Shown here: positions 1 to 7,650 of the stretch, piece after piece
How positions within the stretch are numbered: the stretch's first letter is position 1
How the letters are laid out: every line of letters starts with the position of its first letter
Translations under genes and position numbers: made by a program
Notes under the pieces: generated by a model
The model's input: the letters and a program-made list of their open reading frames with translations, nothing else
The model's database searches: none
Told to the model about the DNA's origin: nothing
Origin: CAYJLF01 sp964371055
GTDB lineage: Bacteria > Eisenbacteria > RBG-16-71-46 > CAIMUX01
Length of the DNA: 64,000 nucleotides
Direction of reading: 5' to 3'
Assembly: GCA_964371055.1 (NCBI GenBank)
Contig: CAYJLF010000020.1
Coordinates: forward strand, 69,578 to 133,577

Positions 1-149
1 CATGAGACCAGTCGAGCACGGTCGCGGAGAAGAAAACACACAAAAAAGTGAAGTATTGATCGCTCCGGGTGGCAGAGGCCAGGGACAGGGAGCCTCCAGA
101 GACCGGCTATCTCATGCGGAGCACGCACTTGCGACTTACCCGGCGCCCC

Positions 150-206
150 GAGTCCCACCGATCGCCGCACCGAACGCAGTTGACCCGGTTCTTCCGCCGC
201 CCGCTA
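150..206 (-). repeat. Third, truncated copy of the inverted-repeat family seen at 1585-1862
   Basis: Read on the minus strand, this stretch matches the right arm of the palindromic element at 1585-1862 (shared blocks GAAGAAC-GGGTC, TGCGTTCGG and GCCGATCGG with a few substitutions). It directly abuts the stop codon of the minus-strand aeRF1-like gene (stop at 204-206), so the repeat begins where the gene ends. The match fades before about position 120. Beyond this copy I see nothing recognisable in bases 1-203. Confidence 0.6.
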
Positions 207-1358
207 GATCCCGTCGGCCACGGAGGCGGCCTCTCTCCAGCGCAGGCGCGCGGCCACGCCCCCCATCAGCGCGAGCCGCCGACCCGCCTCCCCTTCGACC
301 GGCACGACCCGGGCGCCGCACTCGAGCGCTCGCGCTACCATCTGTTCCACCAGTCTCGGCTCCCTGGCGACCGCCTCGCTCGTGCGGGGGACCGGCGCTC
401 GTGCGTAGAGGCGTCCGACCTCATCCCTGAACCCCTCCACCTCGAGATCGGCCATGACGAAGAGCGTCTCGATGTTGCCCTGGTGGAGGCGTTCCAGGCA
501 GATCTCGATCCCCGCCGCGGCGCGGCCCCCCGAACGCGCCTCGTCCAGCACCCGTTCCACATCGGAGAGCTCGTCGCTTCGCTTCCAATCGTAGATCGCC
601 TGCTCCGCCAGTTCGGCGATCTCAGCGGTCGGAGCATTGATCATGTTCCGTTCCACCATGTGGATCAGCAGGAGCCTCCACGATCCGGGCAGAGCGTCCC
701 GGATCGCGGTCACCGCCGGCGTCGTGCCGACCAGGAGGAGCTTCTGCCACCTCCGTCGGTCTCCGGCTCGTCCGATCCGCAGCGCGATGCGGGGCTGGCC
801 CCGGCGAATCCGGTCCTCGGCCCGATTGGGCGGGAACGACGACTTGGCCAGTCCTTCGGCCGTCGGAGACACCTCGTCCTCGTCGGAACGGATCTCCTCC
901 ACCTCGTCGATCATTCCTTCGCGCCAGGTAAAGAGACGCGCTCGATCCTGTGAAGTGACAGCGACACCGAGCAACGGCATCTCATCGAGCAGGCCGACCA
1001 GCCCCGCCACCTGGGGCGAAGGCCCGATCGCAAAGAGATCAGGAAGACACGGATGCAGACTCCGATGAAAGCTCCAGTCCGGCTCGAGGCTGCGGAAATA
1101 GACGAGACTCTGCCGTCGCGCCTCCAGGGGGAGCGCCTCGATCTCGCGCAGTGCCGTCTCGATGATGCGCGCAAGCTTCGGAACACCTCCCTGCCTCTGC
1201 GCGAGATCCCGCAGCCCGGTCCGCGCCACCGCAATCCATCGGGCGGGATCGTGACGCGCGGAAGCCGGCAGACCGATGTAGACACTGAGCACCCCCCCGG
1301 GCGCGGCGTGCCCGAGCAGTGCGCGGACATCTTCACGGGTGATTCTGGGTGTGTTCAT
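204..1358 (-). CDS. Bacterial aeRF1-type release-factor-like protein (BaeRF/VLRF1 family)
   Basis: This 384-residue protein resembles the bacterial archaeo-eukaryotic release factor 1-like families, which are proposed to act on stalled or vacant ribosomes; the exact role is not known. Its middle part has the family pattern of a short beta-strand (PLLGVAVTSQDRARLFTW) followed by an acidic G-x-I-x-E-V segment, a basic region around residues 200-220, and a C-terminal half with a Rossmann-like or pelota-type arrangement ending in V-P-V-E-G-E-A. The reading frame stays open far upstream, but the ATG at 1358 follows a strong GGAGGTGG site and starts MNTPRITREDVRALLG, so it was chosen. It is transcribed alone, and its stop codon touches a dispersed repeat. 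The subfamily (BaeRF10-like is my guess) is uncertain. Confidence 0.7.
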   Translation of the reverse strand: MNTPRITREDVRALLGHAAPGGVLSVYIGLPASARHDPARWIAVARTGLRDLAQRQGGVPKLARIIETALREIEALPLEARRQSLVYFRSLEPDWSFHRSLHPCLPDLFAIGPSPQVAGLVGLLDEMPLLGVAVTSQDRARLFTWREGMIDEVEEIRSDEDEVSPTAEGLAKSSFPPNRAEDRIRRGQPRIALRIGRAGDRRRWQKLLLVGTTPAVTAIRDALPGSWRLLLIHMVERNMINAPTAEIAELAEQAIYDWKRSDELSDVERVLDEARSGGRAAAGIEICLERLHQGNIETLFVMADLEVEGFRDEVGRLYARAPVPRTSEAVAREPRLVEQMVARALECGARVVPVEGEAGRRLALMGGVAARLRWREAASVADGI

Positions 1359-1584
1359 CCGGCCACCTCCATGCTGAAATGGAAACGGCTCCGGTTCCGC
1401 GGATCGGAACGCAGGCGGAGGAGGGCAAACGGTCACGCAGCCAGTCCAATCGCAGACGGAATCGACAACCATGGCCTCCGATTCGCGACGGCCACGAAAG
1501 AGACGACCCGCACATGACAGGAACAGGTTAGCACCCGGACCTGGCACGGGCAAGCGATCCATCCGCTCGCTATACTCAGGCCTT

Positions 1585-1862
1585 GAGCAGGGTGCTGAAA
1601 AACTGGGCCCGCCGCGCCGGCGAGCACTTGCGAGCCGATCGAGGCGCGAGGAGGATGGCGATGCCAAGGCGTATCGCGGACGACGAGCAACGAAGAGCGG
1701 CGACGCATGTGCCGCCGGCCCTCCGGGTTCGGGCGGCGATCGGGCGTCGTCGTCGTTGCGCCTCCTCGAAGATGCGCCCTGGCATCGACTTCGTCGGCGC
1801 GCCTCGCCTCCGACCGATCGGCGCTCCGAACGCGGCGGACCCAGTTCTTCTGCATCCTGCTC
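1585..1862. repeat. 278-bp imperfect palindrome: two inverted copies of a ~140-bp repeat (MITE-like)
   Basis: The left end reads GAGCAGGGTGCTGAAAAACT and continues GGGCCCGCCGCG. The reverse complement of the right end reads GAGCAGGATGCAGAAGAACT and continues GGGTCCGCCGCG, giving about 28 of 32 identical bases. Similarity continues inwards (GCCGATCG, then GATGCCA-GGCG, then AACGA-GA-G blocks), so the whole element is two arms facing each other. No transposase is encoded. It occupies most of the 576-bp gap between two divergently transcribed genes; 1359-1584 holds only the upstream region of the aeRF1-like gene. Terminal inverted repeats without coding capacity suggest a non-autonomous element or a large REP/BIME-type structure. 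Confidence 0.65.
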
Positions 1863-1934
1863 GAGCCTCGACGCAGACAATTGTGGGCGGAACCGGGGAC
1901 CGACGCATCCGGTAGAACGCCCCACGGAGGCGCG

Positions 1935-2636
1935 ATGCAACGAACCGTCGCGTGGGTCATTCCCGTCCTGGCTACGCTCTTCGGTGCCGCCGCGAGTTCC
2001 ACCGCCGGCCGCGCCGCCGTGAGCCCGTGTCCGCCGCAGTTGGCGGGGGGCGATGTCGGAGGTGACGCCCCGTCTCTTCCCTGCTGCAGCGGATGCCCCG
2101 TCACCGGCGTCTTCGACGGCTATCACGACGACTACGACCCATCGATTCCCGAGCCCGGATGCATCGGCGAAGCCGCCCTCGGCCCCGATCTCGTGTTCCG
2201 CCTCGATCTGGAGACGGGCGATACGTTCTCCGCCAGCCTGCTCGCACCGGGACTCGATGGGGTCCTTTACCTCGTGCGCGATTGCACCAACGTCAGCCGG
2301 ACGTGCGTGGCCGCCGTCGACGAGACCGGCCCGGGAGGACTGGAACACCTCACGGTCGGCCCGATCCTCGACCCTGGAACCCACTATCTCATCGTCGACG
2401 CGCACGAACCCGACGCTTCCGGCGCGTGGACGCTCCTCTGGCACCACGACTGCCGAAGTCAGGCGGTGGGCGCCTGTTGCTTCGGCTCGCACTGCGAGAT
2501 CCTCGAGGCCGCGGCGTGCCACGCGCAGGGCGCCGAGTGGCTCGGTCCCGGAGTCCCTTGCGATCCGAATCCCTGCGAACCCCTACCGCTCGAGCCGTCC
2601 GGCTGGGGAATGATCAAGCCCACCTACCGCCGGTGA
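1935..2636 (+). CDS. Secreted Cys-rich protein with C-terminal WGMIKPTYRR tail
   Basis: This is a 233-residue protein with an N-terminal signal peptide (MQRTVAWVIPVLATLFGAAA, probably cleaved near SSTAGRAA). The central part (about residues 60-175) looks like an all-beta pre-peptidase C-terminal-like domain: acidic, with D-x-E-x-G-D and a phrase G-T-H-Y-L-I-V-D-A. After it comes a compact cysteine module, ACC-x4-HC...AC...GAEWLGPGVPCDPNPC, then a proline-rich linker and the terminal WGMIKPTYRR. The same module and tail end the protein at 59080-59823, which is otherwise unrelated. The module is probably extracytoplasmic; the tail may be a sorting or anchoring signal (inference). The start was chosen at the ATG 6 bases after CGGAGG. 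No enzymatic function is visible. Confidence 0.7.
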   Translation: MQRTVAWVIPVLATLFGAAASSTAGRAAVSPCPPQLAGGDVGGDAPSLPCCSGCPVTGVFDGYHDDYDPSIPEPGCIGEAALGPDLVFRLDLETGDTFSASLLAPGLDGVLYLVRDCTNVSRTCVAAVDETGPGGLEHLTVGPILDPGTHYLIVDAHEPDASGAWTLLWHHDCRSQAVGACCFGSHCEILEAAACHAQGAEWLGPGVPCDPNPCEPLPLEPSGWGMIKPTYRR

Positions 2637-2683
2637 TGACCGTCCCGCCACCACCACCACGACAGGATCCGGCCTTGGCCCGG

Positions 2684-3083
2684 AGAGCGATGTGCGCGCC
2701 CCTGGGCGCAGCGCAGGTCTGCCCGAGCGCGATGTGCGCGCCCCCGGGCGCAGCGCGGGTCTGCCCGGGCGCGATGTGCGCGCCGCGCCACACCATCCGC
2801 GCGTCATCCCGGGCCCCAGCGGCGCTGGGCGCGCTCAAGGCGAGCCCGCCCCGTTCTGACAGCACGCTGGCGAGCCGTTCGCGCGAGGGCAGACCCCGCG
2901 GAGCCCCATCTGCCCGCTGAGCGCAGCGAGGGTTTGCCTGAGCGCGATGTGCGCGCCGCGCCGCACCATCCGCGCGTCATCCCGGGCCCCAGCGGCGCCA
3001 GGCGCGCTCAAGGCGAGCCCGCCCCGTTCGGACGGCACGCTGGCGAGCCGCTCGCGCGAGGGCAGACCCCGCGGAGTCCCACC
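2684..3083 (+). repeat. 174-bp direct-repeat cluster 1 (partial heads plus two full units)
   Basis: The cluster begins with short head copies carrying GCGATGTGCGCGCC and GCGCAGCG, followed by two near-identical full units starting at about 2748 and 2921 (period 173-174 bp). Each unit runs from GCGCAGCG through GATGTGCGCGCC, a segment ending GCGCTCAAGGCGAGCCCG, then CACGCTGGCGAGCCG, and ends CCCCGCGGAG. The same unit recurs at 4500-4952 in the same orientation. Because 174 is divisible by 3, long open frames run through it on both strands, but none has a convincing start, ribosome site or protein-like composition. The remainder of the gap (3084-3216) holds nothing else I recognise. Confidence 0.8.
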
Positions 3084-3216
3084 GCACGCCCTGCGGTGCG
3101 ACATTCCCACGCTCTGGAAGAGCGGTTGAACTGGCTACGCCGAAGCCGCAAGCTCTCCAGGCAAGGAGGAACGAACAGCGGTCGCTCCGGCACCCTCGCA
3201 ACCGCTCCCGGTCAAC

Positions 3217-4470
3217 ATGAACTCACGCCGCCGCATTTTCCTCATTACCGCCCTGACGCTGGTCACGAGCACGGCCATCGTCTCCCTGCTGCTGCGCCGT
3301 CCGGAGGAGCCGTCGGTCGAACCGGCCGAGGACGCGACACAGCGACCGGCGAACGAACTGCTGGAGAGGCTGCGGGCGCTGCCCTATGTCCAGTCGAGGG
3401 ACCTGGAAGCCGGCGAACCGGCGATCGAAGGAGTGATTCTGCACGACCGGAAGGCGGCTTCGCCCGGACTCAACATCTTCTTCGTCGATGGTGAAAGGAT
3501 GGCCTACCTGATCGATATGGACGGCCGAGTCGTCCACTCATGGAACCACGAGGGCAAGAACTGGCACCATGTCGAGATGGACAGTCGGGGCAACCTCTTC
3601 ATCGTCGCCGAGGACGCATTGGTCAAGCTCGATTGGGACTCCCAGATGCGCTGGTCGACTCCGGGACGCTTCCATCACGACCTGGCAATCGGTGCGGATG
3701 GGATGCTGTACGCGATCGCCCGATCGCCTCGGTGGGTGACATTCCAGAAGAGCAGGATCCCGGTCCTCGATGACTACGTCGTCATCCTGGAATCGGACGG
3801 TACGCCACGCGACAGCCTCTCGTTGTGGGATCTGCTGGGAGAGACCGTGAAGCCAGACAGGCTGGAGAGGGTAAGGAAGTACTTCAAGATCGAAGACGTG
3901 GAGAACGGACTCGTCGGGAACCTGTGTGATGTCTTCCACCTGAACTCGATCGAGCAGATCCATCAGGAGGTCGAAGGCGTCTGTCGCCCAGGCGATCTTC
4001 TGATCTCGGTCCGGGAGACGAACACCATCGCGGTCCTCCGGGTTGATCCGCCCAGCGTCGTCTGGTCGTGGGGCCCCGGCGTATTGGCGCGCCAGCACCA
4101 GCCGATGATTCTCGCGAACGGAAACATCCTCGTTTTCGACAACGGGAGGGAGTTCAGCCGCGTGCTCGAGGTTGCGCCTCGCACCGGTCGCATCGTGTGG
4201 ACCTATCAGGGCGCGACCCCCCTCGACTTCTATACTTTCCGGCAGGGCGGCAGCCAGCGTCTCCGCAACGGCAATACGCTGATCACGGAAAGCCAGCGGG
4301 GACGGGTCTTCGAGGTCACGCCGGAGGGTGGCATCGTCTGGGACTATCGGACCGAGATCACGGAAGAGCGACAGAGGCCAAAGCGGCGGGTGATCTACCG
4401 CATGGCGCGTATTGAACCGCCCGAACTGGACAGCCTGCCGCTCCCCGCGGCCGTGCGCCGCGCGGCCTGA
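3217..4470 (+). CDS. Arylsulfotransferase (ASST)-like beta-propeller protein, membrane-anchored
   Basis: This 417-residue protein belongs to the arylsulfotransferase/ASST-related propeller group; in the known family, members move a sulfuryl group from aryl sulfates to phenols outside the cytoplasm. Residues about 5-26 form one N-terminal membrane anchor or signal (IFLITALTLVTSTAIVSLLL). Repeating blades follow, with AYLIDMDGRVVHSW, H-H-D-L-A-I-G-A-D-G, QHQPMILANGNILVFDNG and GGSQRLRNGNTLITES, then GRVFEVTPEGGIVWDY, all characteristic of the family. The presumed catalytic His positions cannot be assigned with certainty. No strong ribosome site precedes the ATG. The gene is alone on its strand and is enclosed by two clusters of the same 174-bp repeat, so it may have moved or been duplicated as a unit. 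Confidence 0.8.
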   Translation: MNSRRRIFLITALTLVTSTAIVSLLLRRPEEPSVEPAEDATQRPANELLERLRALPYVQSRDLEAGEPAIEGVILHDRKAASPGLNIFFVDGERMAYLIDMDGRVVHSWNHEGKNWHHVEMDSRGNLFIVAEDALVKLDWDSQMRWSTPGRFHHDLAIGADGMLYAIARSPRWVTFQKSRIPVLDDYVVILESDGTPRDSLSLWDLLGETVKPDRLERVRKYFKIEDVENGLVGNLCDVFHLNSIEQIHQEVEGVCRPGDLLISVRETNTIAVLRVDPPSVVWSWGPGVLARQHQPMILANGNILVFDNGREFSRVLEVAPRTGRIVWTYQGATPLDFYTFRQGGSQRLRNGNTLITESQRGRVFEVTPEGGIVWDYRTEITEERQRPKRRVIYRMARIEPPELDSLPLPAAVRRAA

Positions 4471-4499
4471 TCCGCTCGCGAACCGCTCCACCCCGGCTC

Positions 4500-4952
4500 C
4501 TGGTCGCAGCGCGGGTGTGCCTGAGCGCGATGTGCGCGCCGCGCCACACCATCCGCGCGTTATCCACAGCCCCGGCGGCGCAAGGCGCGCTCAAGGCGAG
4601 CCCGCCCCGTTCTGACGGCACGCTGGCGAGCCGTTCGCGCGAGGACAGACCCCGCGGAGCCCCACCCGGCTCGATGGGCGCAGCGAGGATGTGCCTGAGC
4701 GCGATGTGCGCGCCGCGCCACACCCGCCGCGCGTCATCCCGGGCCCCGGCGGCGCAAGGCGCGCTCAAGGCGAGCCCGCCCCGTTCAGACAGCACGCTGG
4801 CGAGCCGTTCGCGCGAAGGCACACCCCGCGGAGCCCCCGCCGGATCGCGAGGCGCGCTCAAGGCGAGCCCGCCCCGTTCCGACAGCACGCTGGCGAGCCG
4901 CTCGCGCGAGGACAGACCCCGCGGAGCCCCATCTGCCCCCGGGCGCAGCGAG
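4500..4952 (+). repeat. 174-bp direct-repeat cluster 2 (two full units and one partial)
   Basis: Full units start at about 4506 and 4680 (spacing 174 bp). A shortened third copy at about 4850-4935 lacks the head and begins at GCGCGCTCAAGGCGAGCCCG. Sequence and orientation match the cluster at 2684-3083. It fills almost the entire 487-bp gap between the ASST-like gene and the convergent CMD-family gene, and ends six bases before the stop codon of the latter. Its position in 3' untranslated DNA of two convergent genes suggests an intergenic repeat family, not a coding element. Confidence 0.8.
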
Positions 4953-4957
4953 AGTCA

Positions 4958-5656
4958 TCACGCCGCCAGTCGGGCCAGCAGCGCTCGCGCCTCATCCAGG
5001 TCCGGCGGCGTCAGCTCCCGGTCGAGCACCGAGAGGAGCCGCTCGATACGCTCCCGCGTCACCCCGATCCGGAGGGCACCCCGCAGGTGGCTGTGAAGCT
5101 GCCGCGGGCGCCGCTTGACCGCCAGGACAGCGATGATCGCCAATTCGCGCGTGGCCAGGTCGAGGCCCGGCCGCGACAGCACTTTGCCGTATCCCTCGAC
5201 CACCATCCACCGCGCCAGCTCCGGACTCAACTCACGGGCCCGTTCCTGCAGCCGGACTCCGACGTCGCCGTAGATCCGCGCGTAGAGCGACTCACCCCGG
5301 GCGCACCACTCCTTCCACTGTGCATGGTCACCGCTCTCGACGGGTTCCGGCGTACCCGGCCAATGGTGCGCCAGCAGGCTGAGCCCCTCGAGCGCCGTGG
5401 GATAGCCGTCGAACAGGTAGGTCTGCAGGATCGCCTCACGCACCGCCTCGCGTGTCAGGGGCGGCTCAGCCCTCGAGGTCGCGCCCCGATCGGCATCCTC
5501 GCGATCGCCACGCAGTCGATCGATCAGCGCGGCGGCCGTCTCCTCGCGCCCCAGGACCAAGGCAGCCGTCAGGCAGGCCAGATCGAGTGCGCCGTCGCCC
5601 GGCGCGCAGCCCGAATCGGGTTCCGATGGCCCTGGCGTCGTGACGTCATCCTTCAC
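4958..5656 (-). CDS. Carboxymuconolactone decarboxylase (CMD) family protein
   Basis: This 232-residue protein has a C-terminal half that matches the CMD fold: GYGKVLSRPGLDLATREL, then A-I-I-A-V-L-A-V, then QLHSHLRGALRIGVTRERI. The cysteine pair of AhpD-type members is absent (the equivalent place has VKRRPRQLHSH), so a peroxidase role is unlikely and a gamma-carboxymuconolactone-decarboxylase-like or non-enzymatic role is possible. The N-terminal 110 residues are an extra helical, acidic extension (DGYPTALEGLSLLAHHWP). The start ATG overlaps the stop of the upstream GAF-SpoIIE gene by four bases (5653-5656), so the two are translationally coupled and probably function together, although the link is unknown. 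Confidence 0.75.
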   Translation of the reverse strand: MKDDVTTPGPSEPDSGCAPGDGALDLACLTAALVLGREETAAALIDRLRGDREDADRGATSRAEPPLTREAVREAILQTYLFDGYPTALEGLSLLAHHWPGTPEPVESGDHAQWKEWCARGESLYARIYGDVGVRLQERARELSPELARWMVVEGYGKVLSRPGLDLATRELAIIAVLAVKRRPRQLHSHLRGALRIGVTRERIERLLSVLDRELTPPDLDEARALLARLAA

Positions 5657-6861
5657 AGACGCTTCACCACCACGGCGGTCCGATCATCCGGCGCCGTCGG
5701 ACCGCCATGCTCATCCGAGGCAGCGAAGAGCGCTTCGATGATCTCCCGCGCGCTCAGATCGGCGTGATCGCGCAGAAGCGAACGCAGGCGTCGCACCCCG
5801 AAGTGCCGGCCACGCGGGTCCGGCCGCTCCGTCAACCCATCCGAATACAACAGGATCAGGTCGCCGGAGCGAAGATGCATGTGCCCCGCCTCGTAGCGGG
5901 CGGCTGGGTTAGGCCCCAGAATCAGGCCTCCCGTCCGGAGTTCGCTGAACTCCGAACCGGAGAGCAGGAGGGGCGGGTTGTGCCCCGCATTGCAGAAGGT
6001 CATCGTGCCGTCGCAGTCCAGTTCGCCATAGAAGACCGAGATGAACCGGCTGGAGAGGGCGGCACGGTGGATCACGCGGTTCAGCCGCTCCATCACCCGC
6101 GCCAGCTTAAGATCTTCATCCATGGCCACCCGGAGCCCCGTGACGACATCCCGCGCGAGCAGGGCCGCCGGGAGCCCGTGCCCCGACGCATCGCCGATCG
6201 CCACCCCCAGGAGCGAGTCGGAGAGCCGGATGTAGTCGTAGAGATCTCCCCCGACCACCTCCGCCGGCCGCGAGCGCCCGGCGATGTCGTAACCGGGGAA
6301 CTCCGGCGGATTCGCCGGCAGGAGCGACTCCTGGATGATCCGGGCATCCTCCAGCAGACCGGCCAGCCACTGCTGCTCCAGCTTGAGGTGGATGACATGC
6401 CGGACCGCGCTCAACGAGTAGAGAATCCTGTCCTCGGGCACCTCCTGGTCGACCGACAGCGCGATGATATAGGCACTCCCCTGTCCCACGGCGATGGCCG
6501 CGAAGCGTGAGGTCACGCCGATGGCACCCTCGAAGACCGGGTCGTAGCCGGGATCCCCCTCGCCGCCGATGATCAGCCCCTCCCGCAGGGTGCGTTCGTG
6601 GGGCGGGTATCCCGGGGGAACGACGAGGCCGATCGGCGCGTCTTTCGACTCGCCGCAGCCGAACGCCAGGACGAAGTCGCTACCGTCGCGACGGTAGAGC
6701 CGCCCGCCCCGGAACCCCAGCGCTTCGCGGAAGTCGTCCACGAGGCTCCGCAGAATCGTCTCGAGCATCCGCGATACATTTTCCGTCCGCTCGATCTTGG
6801 CCAGGGCCGCCTCGAGCTTTCGATAGAGCGCCTTGAAGTCGCGCCTCTCGATCGATTCCAT
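5653..6861 (-). CDS. GAF-domain SpoIIE/RsbU-type PP2C serine phosphatase
   Basis: This 402-residue cytoplasmic protein has a short coiled start (RRDFKALYRKLEAALAKIER), a GAF-like sensor domain at about residues 30-180 and a SpoIIE-type PP2C phosphatase from about 195 to the end. Metal-binding and fold motifs are intact: GGDLYDYIRL, IGDASGHGLPAALLA, FCNAGHNPPLLL, LYSDGLTERPD and DDRTAVVVKR. Such enzymes typically dephosphorylate anti-anti-sigma factors in partner-switching pathways; no anti-sigma or STAS gene is in this window. The frame is open to 6921, but the ATG at 6861 follows GGGGGAGGCGGTGGC and begins MESIERRDF, so it is preferred. It is followed without a gap by the CMD-family gene. 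Confidence 0.85.
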   Translation of the reverse strand: MESIERRDFKALYRKLEAALAKIERTENVSRMLETILRSLVDDFREALGFRGGRLYRRDGSDFVLAFGCGESKDAPIGLVVPPGYPPHERTLREGLIIGGEGDPGYDPVFEGAIGVTSRFAAIAVGQGSAYIIALSVDQEVPEDRILYSLSAVRHVIHLKLEQQWLAGLLEDARIIQESLLPANPPEFPGYDIAGRSRPAEVVGGDLYDYIRLSDSLLGVAIGDASGHGLPAALLARDVVTGLRVAMDEDLKLARVMERLNRVIHRAALSSRFISVFYGELDCDGTMTFCNAGHNPPLLLSGSEFSELRTGGLILGPNPAARYEAGHMHLRSGDLILLYSDGLTERPDPRGRHFGVRRLRSLLRDHADLSAREIIEALFAASDEHGGPTAPDDRTAVVVKRL

Positions 6862-7038
6862 GCCACCGCCTCCCCCGGAAAGACCGGCCATCACGATGCC
6901 GGGGCCGCCGGCCGGCTGCAAGTGAACTTCCGGGGAGTCCGGCCACGGCCGGAATCCGGACGCGCCCGCTTTCGCTGCGGCGGCGGTCTGTGGTATCGAT
7001 CACCGGAGTCGCATCTGCGCCGCTACGGAGGAGGCACG

Positions 7039-7596
7039 GTGTCGTTTCCGGAGGTCATTCTGATCGCGCTGGGCCTGGCGATGGACGCCTTCGCCGTCGC
7101 CCTGGCCGCGGGGGCGACCGGACGCGTCGGGGGGAGGCGCGCCGCCTTCCGCCTCTGTTTCCACTTCGGTCTCTTCCAGTTCCTCATGCCGATCCTGGGC
7201 TGGCTGGTGGGCCACGCGGTCGCCTCCCGGATCGCCTCGTTCGATCATTGGATCGCCTTCGGGCTTCTGGGAATCATCGGCGTCCGGATGATCCGGTCCG
7301 GTCTCTCGGCCGACTCCGGGGAAACTTCGCCCGATCCGTCGCGTGGAATCTCGCTCCTGATGCTGGCGATCGCCACCAGCATCGACGCGCTGGCGGTGGG
7401 GTTGAGTCTCGCGGTCATCGGGGTCCGCATCTGGTATCCCAGCGCGGTCATCGGCGTCGTGGCTGCCGTCATGACCCTCCTCGGCCTTCGACTCGGAAGT
7501 AGGCTGGGAGGGCTCCTGGGACGGCGGATGGAAGTCCTGGGCGGGATCATCCTGATCGGGATCGGCGTCAAGATCCTGTTCGAGCACCTCGTCTAA
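7039..7596 (+). CDS. mntP: Manganese efflux pump MntP
   Basis: This 185-residue integral membrane protein has six predicted helices in two similar halves. The family signatures are present in both halves: LGLAMDAFAVALAAG near the start and IATSIDALAVGLSLA in the second half, each with the conserved Asp that takes part in metal transport. It exports Mn2+ from the cytoplasm. The start is GTG at 7039, nine bases after GGAGGAGG; ORFs reaching further upstream have no family similarity. The gene is divergent from the SpoIIE phosphatase gene. The 177-bp upstream region has a GGGGAGT string, but I cannot fold a convincing yybP-ykoY manganese riboswitch there. Confidence 0.93.
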   Translation: MSFPEVILIALGLAMDAFAVALAAGATGRVGGRRAAFRLCFHFGLFQFLMPILGWLVGHAVASRIASFDHWIAFGLLGIIGVRMIRSGLSADSGETSPDPSRGISLLMLAIATSIDALAVGLSLAVIGVRIWYPSAVIGVVAAVMTLLGLRLGSRLGGLLGRRMEVLGGIILIGIGVKILFEHLV

Positions 7597-7650
7597 CCGG
7601 GCCAGGAAGAGCCGGGTGAGCCGCGTTCCCGGCCCCGGCCGGAGGGTGAC

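Noticed and set aside
2700..3110. Open frames through the 174-bp repeats on both strands
   Set aside because: Several frames are open at once because the unit is a multiple of three, and none has a start site or protein-like composition.
6930..7038. Possible yybP-ykoY manganese riboswitch before mntP (GGGGAGT string)
   Set aside because: Apart from GGGGAGT I could not find the paired loop sequences or the expected junction, so the string alone is not enough in GC-rich DNA.
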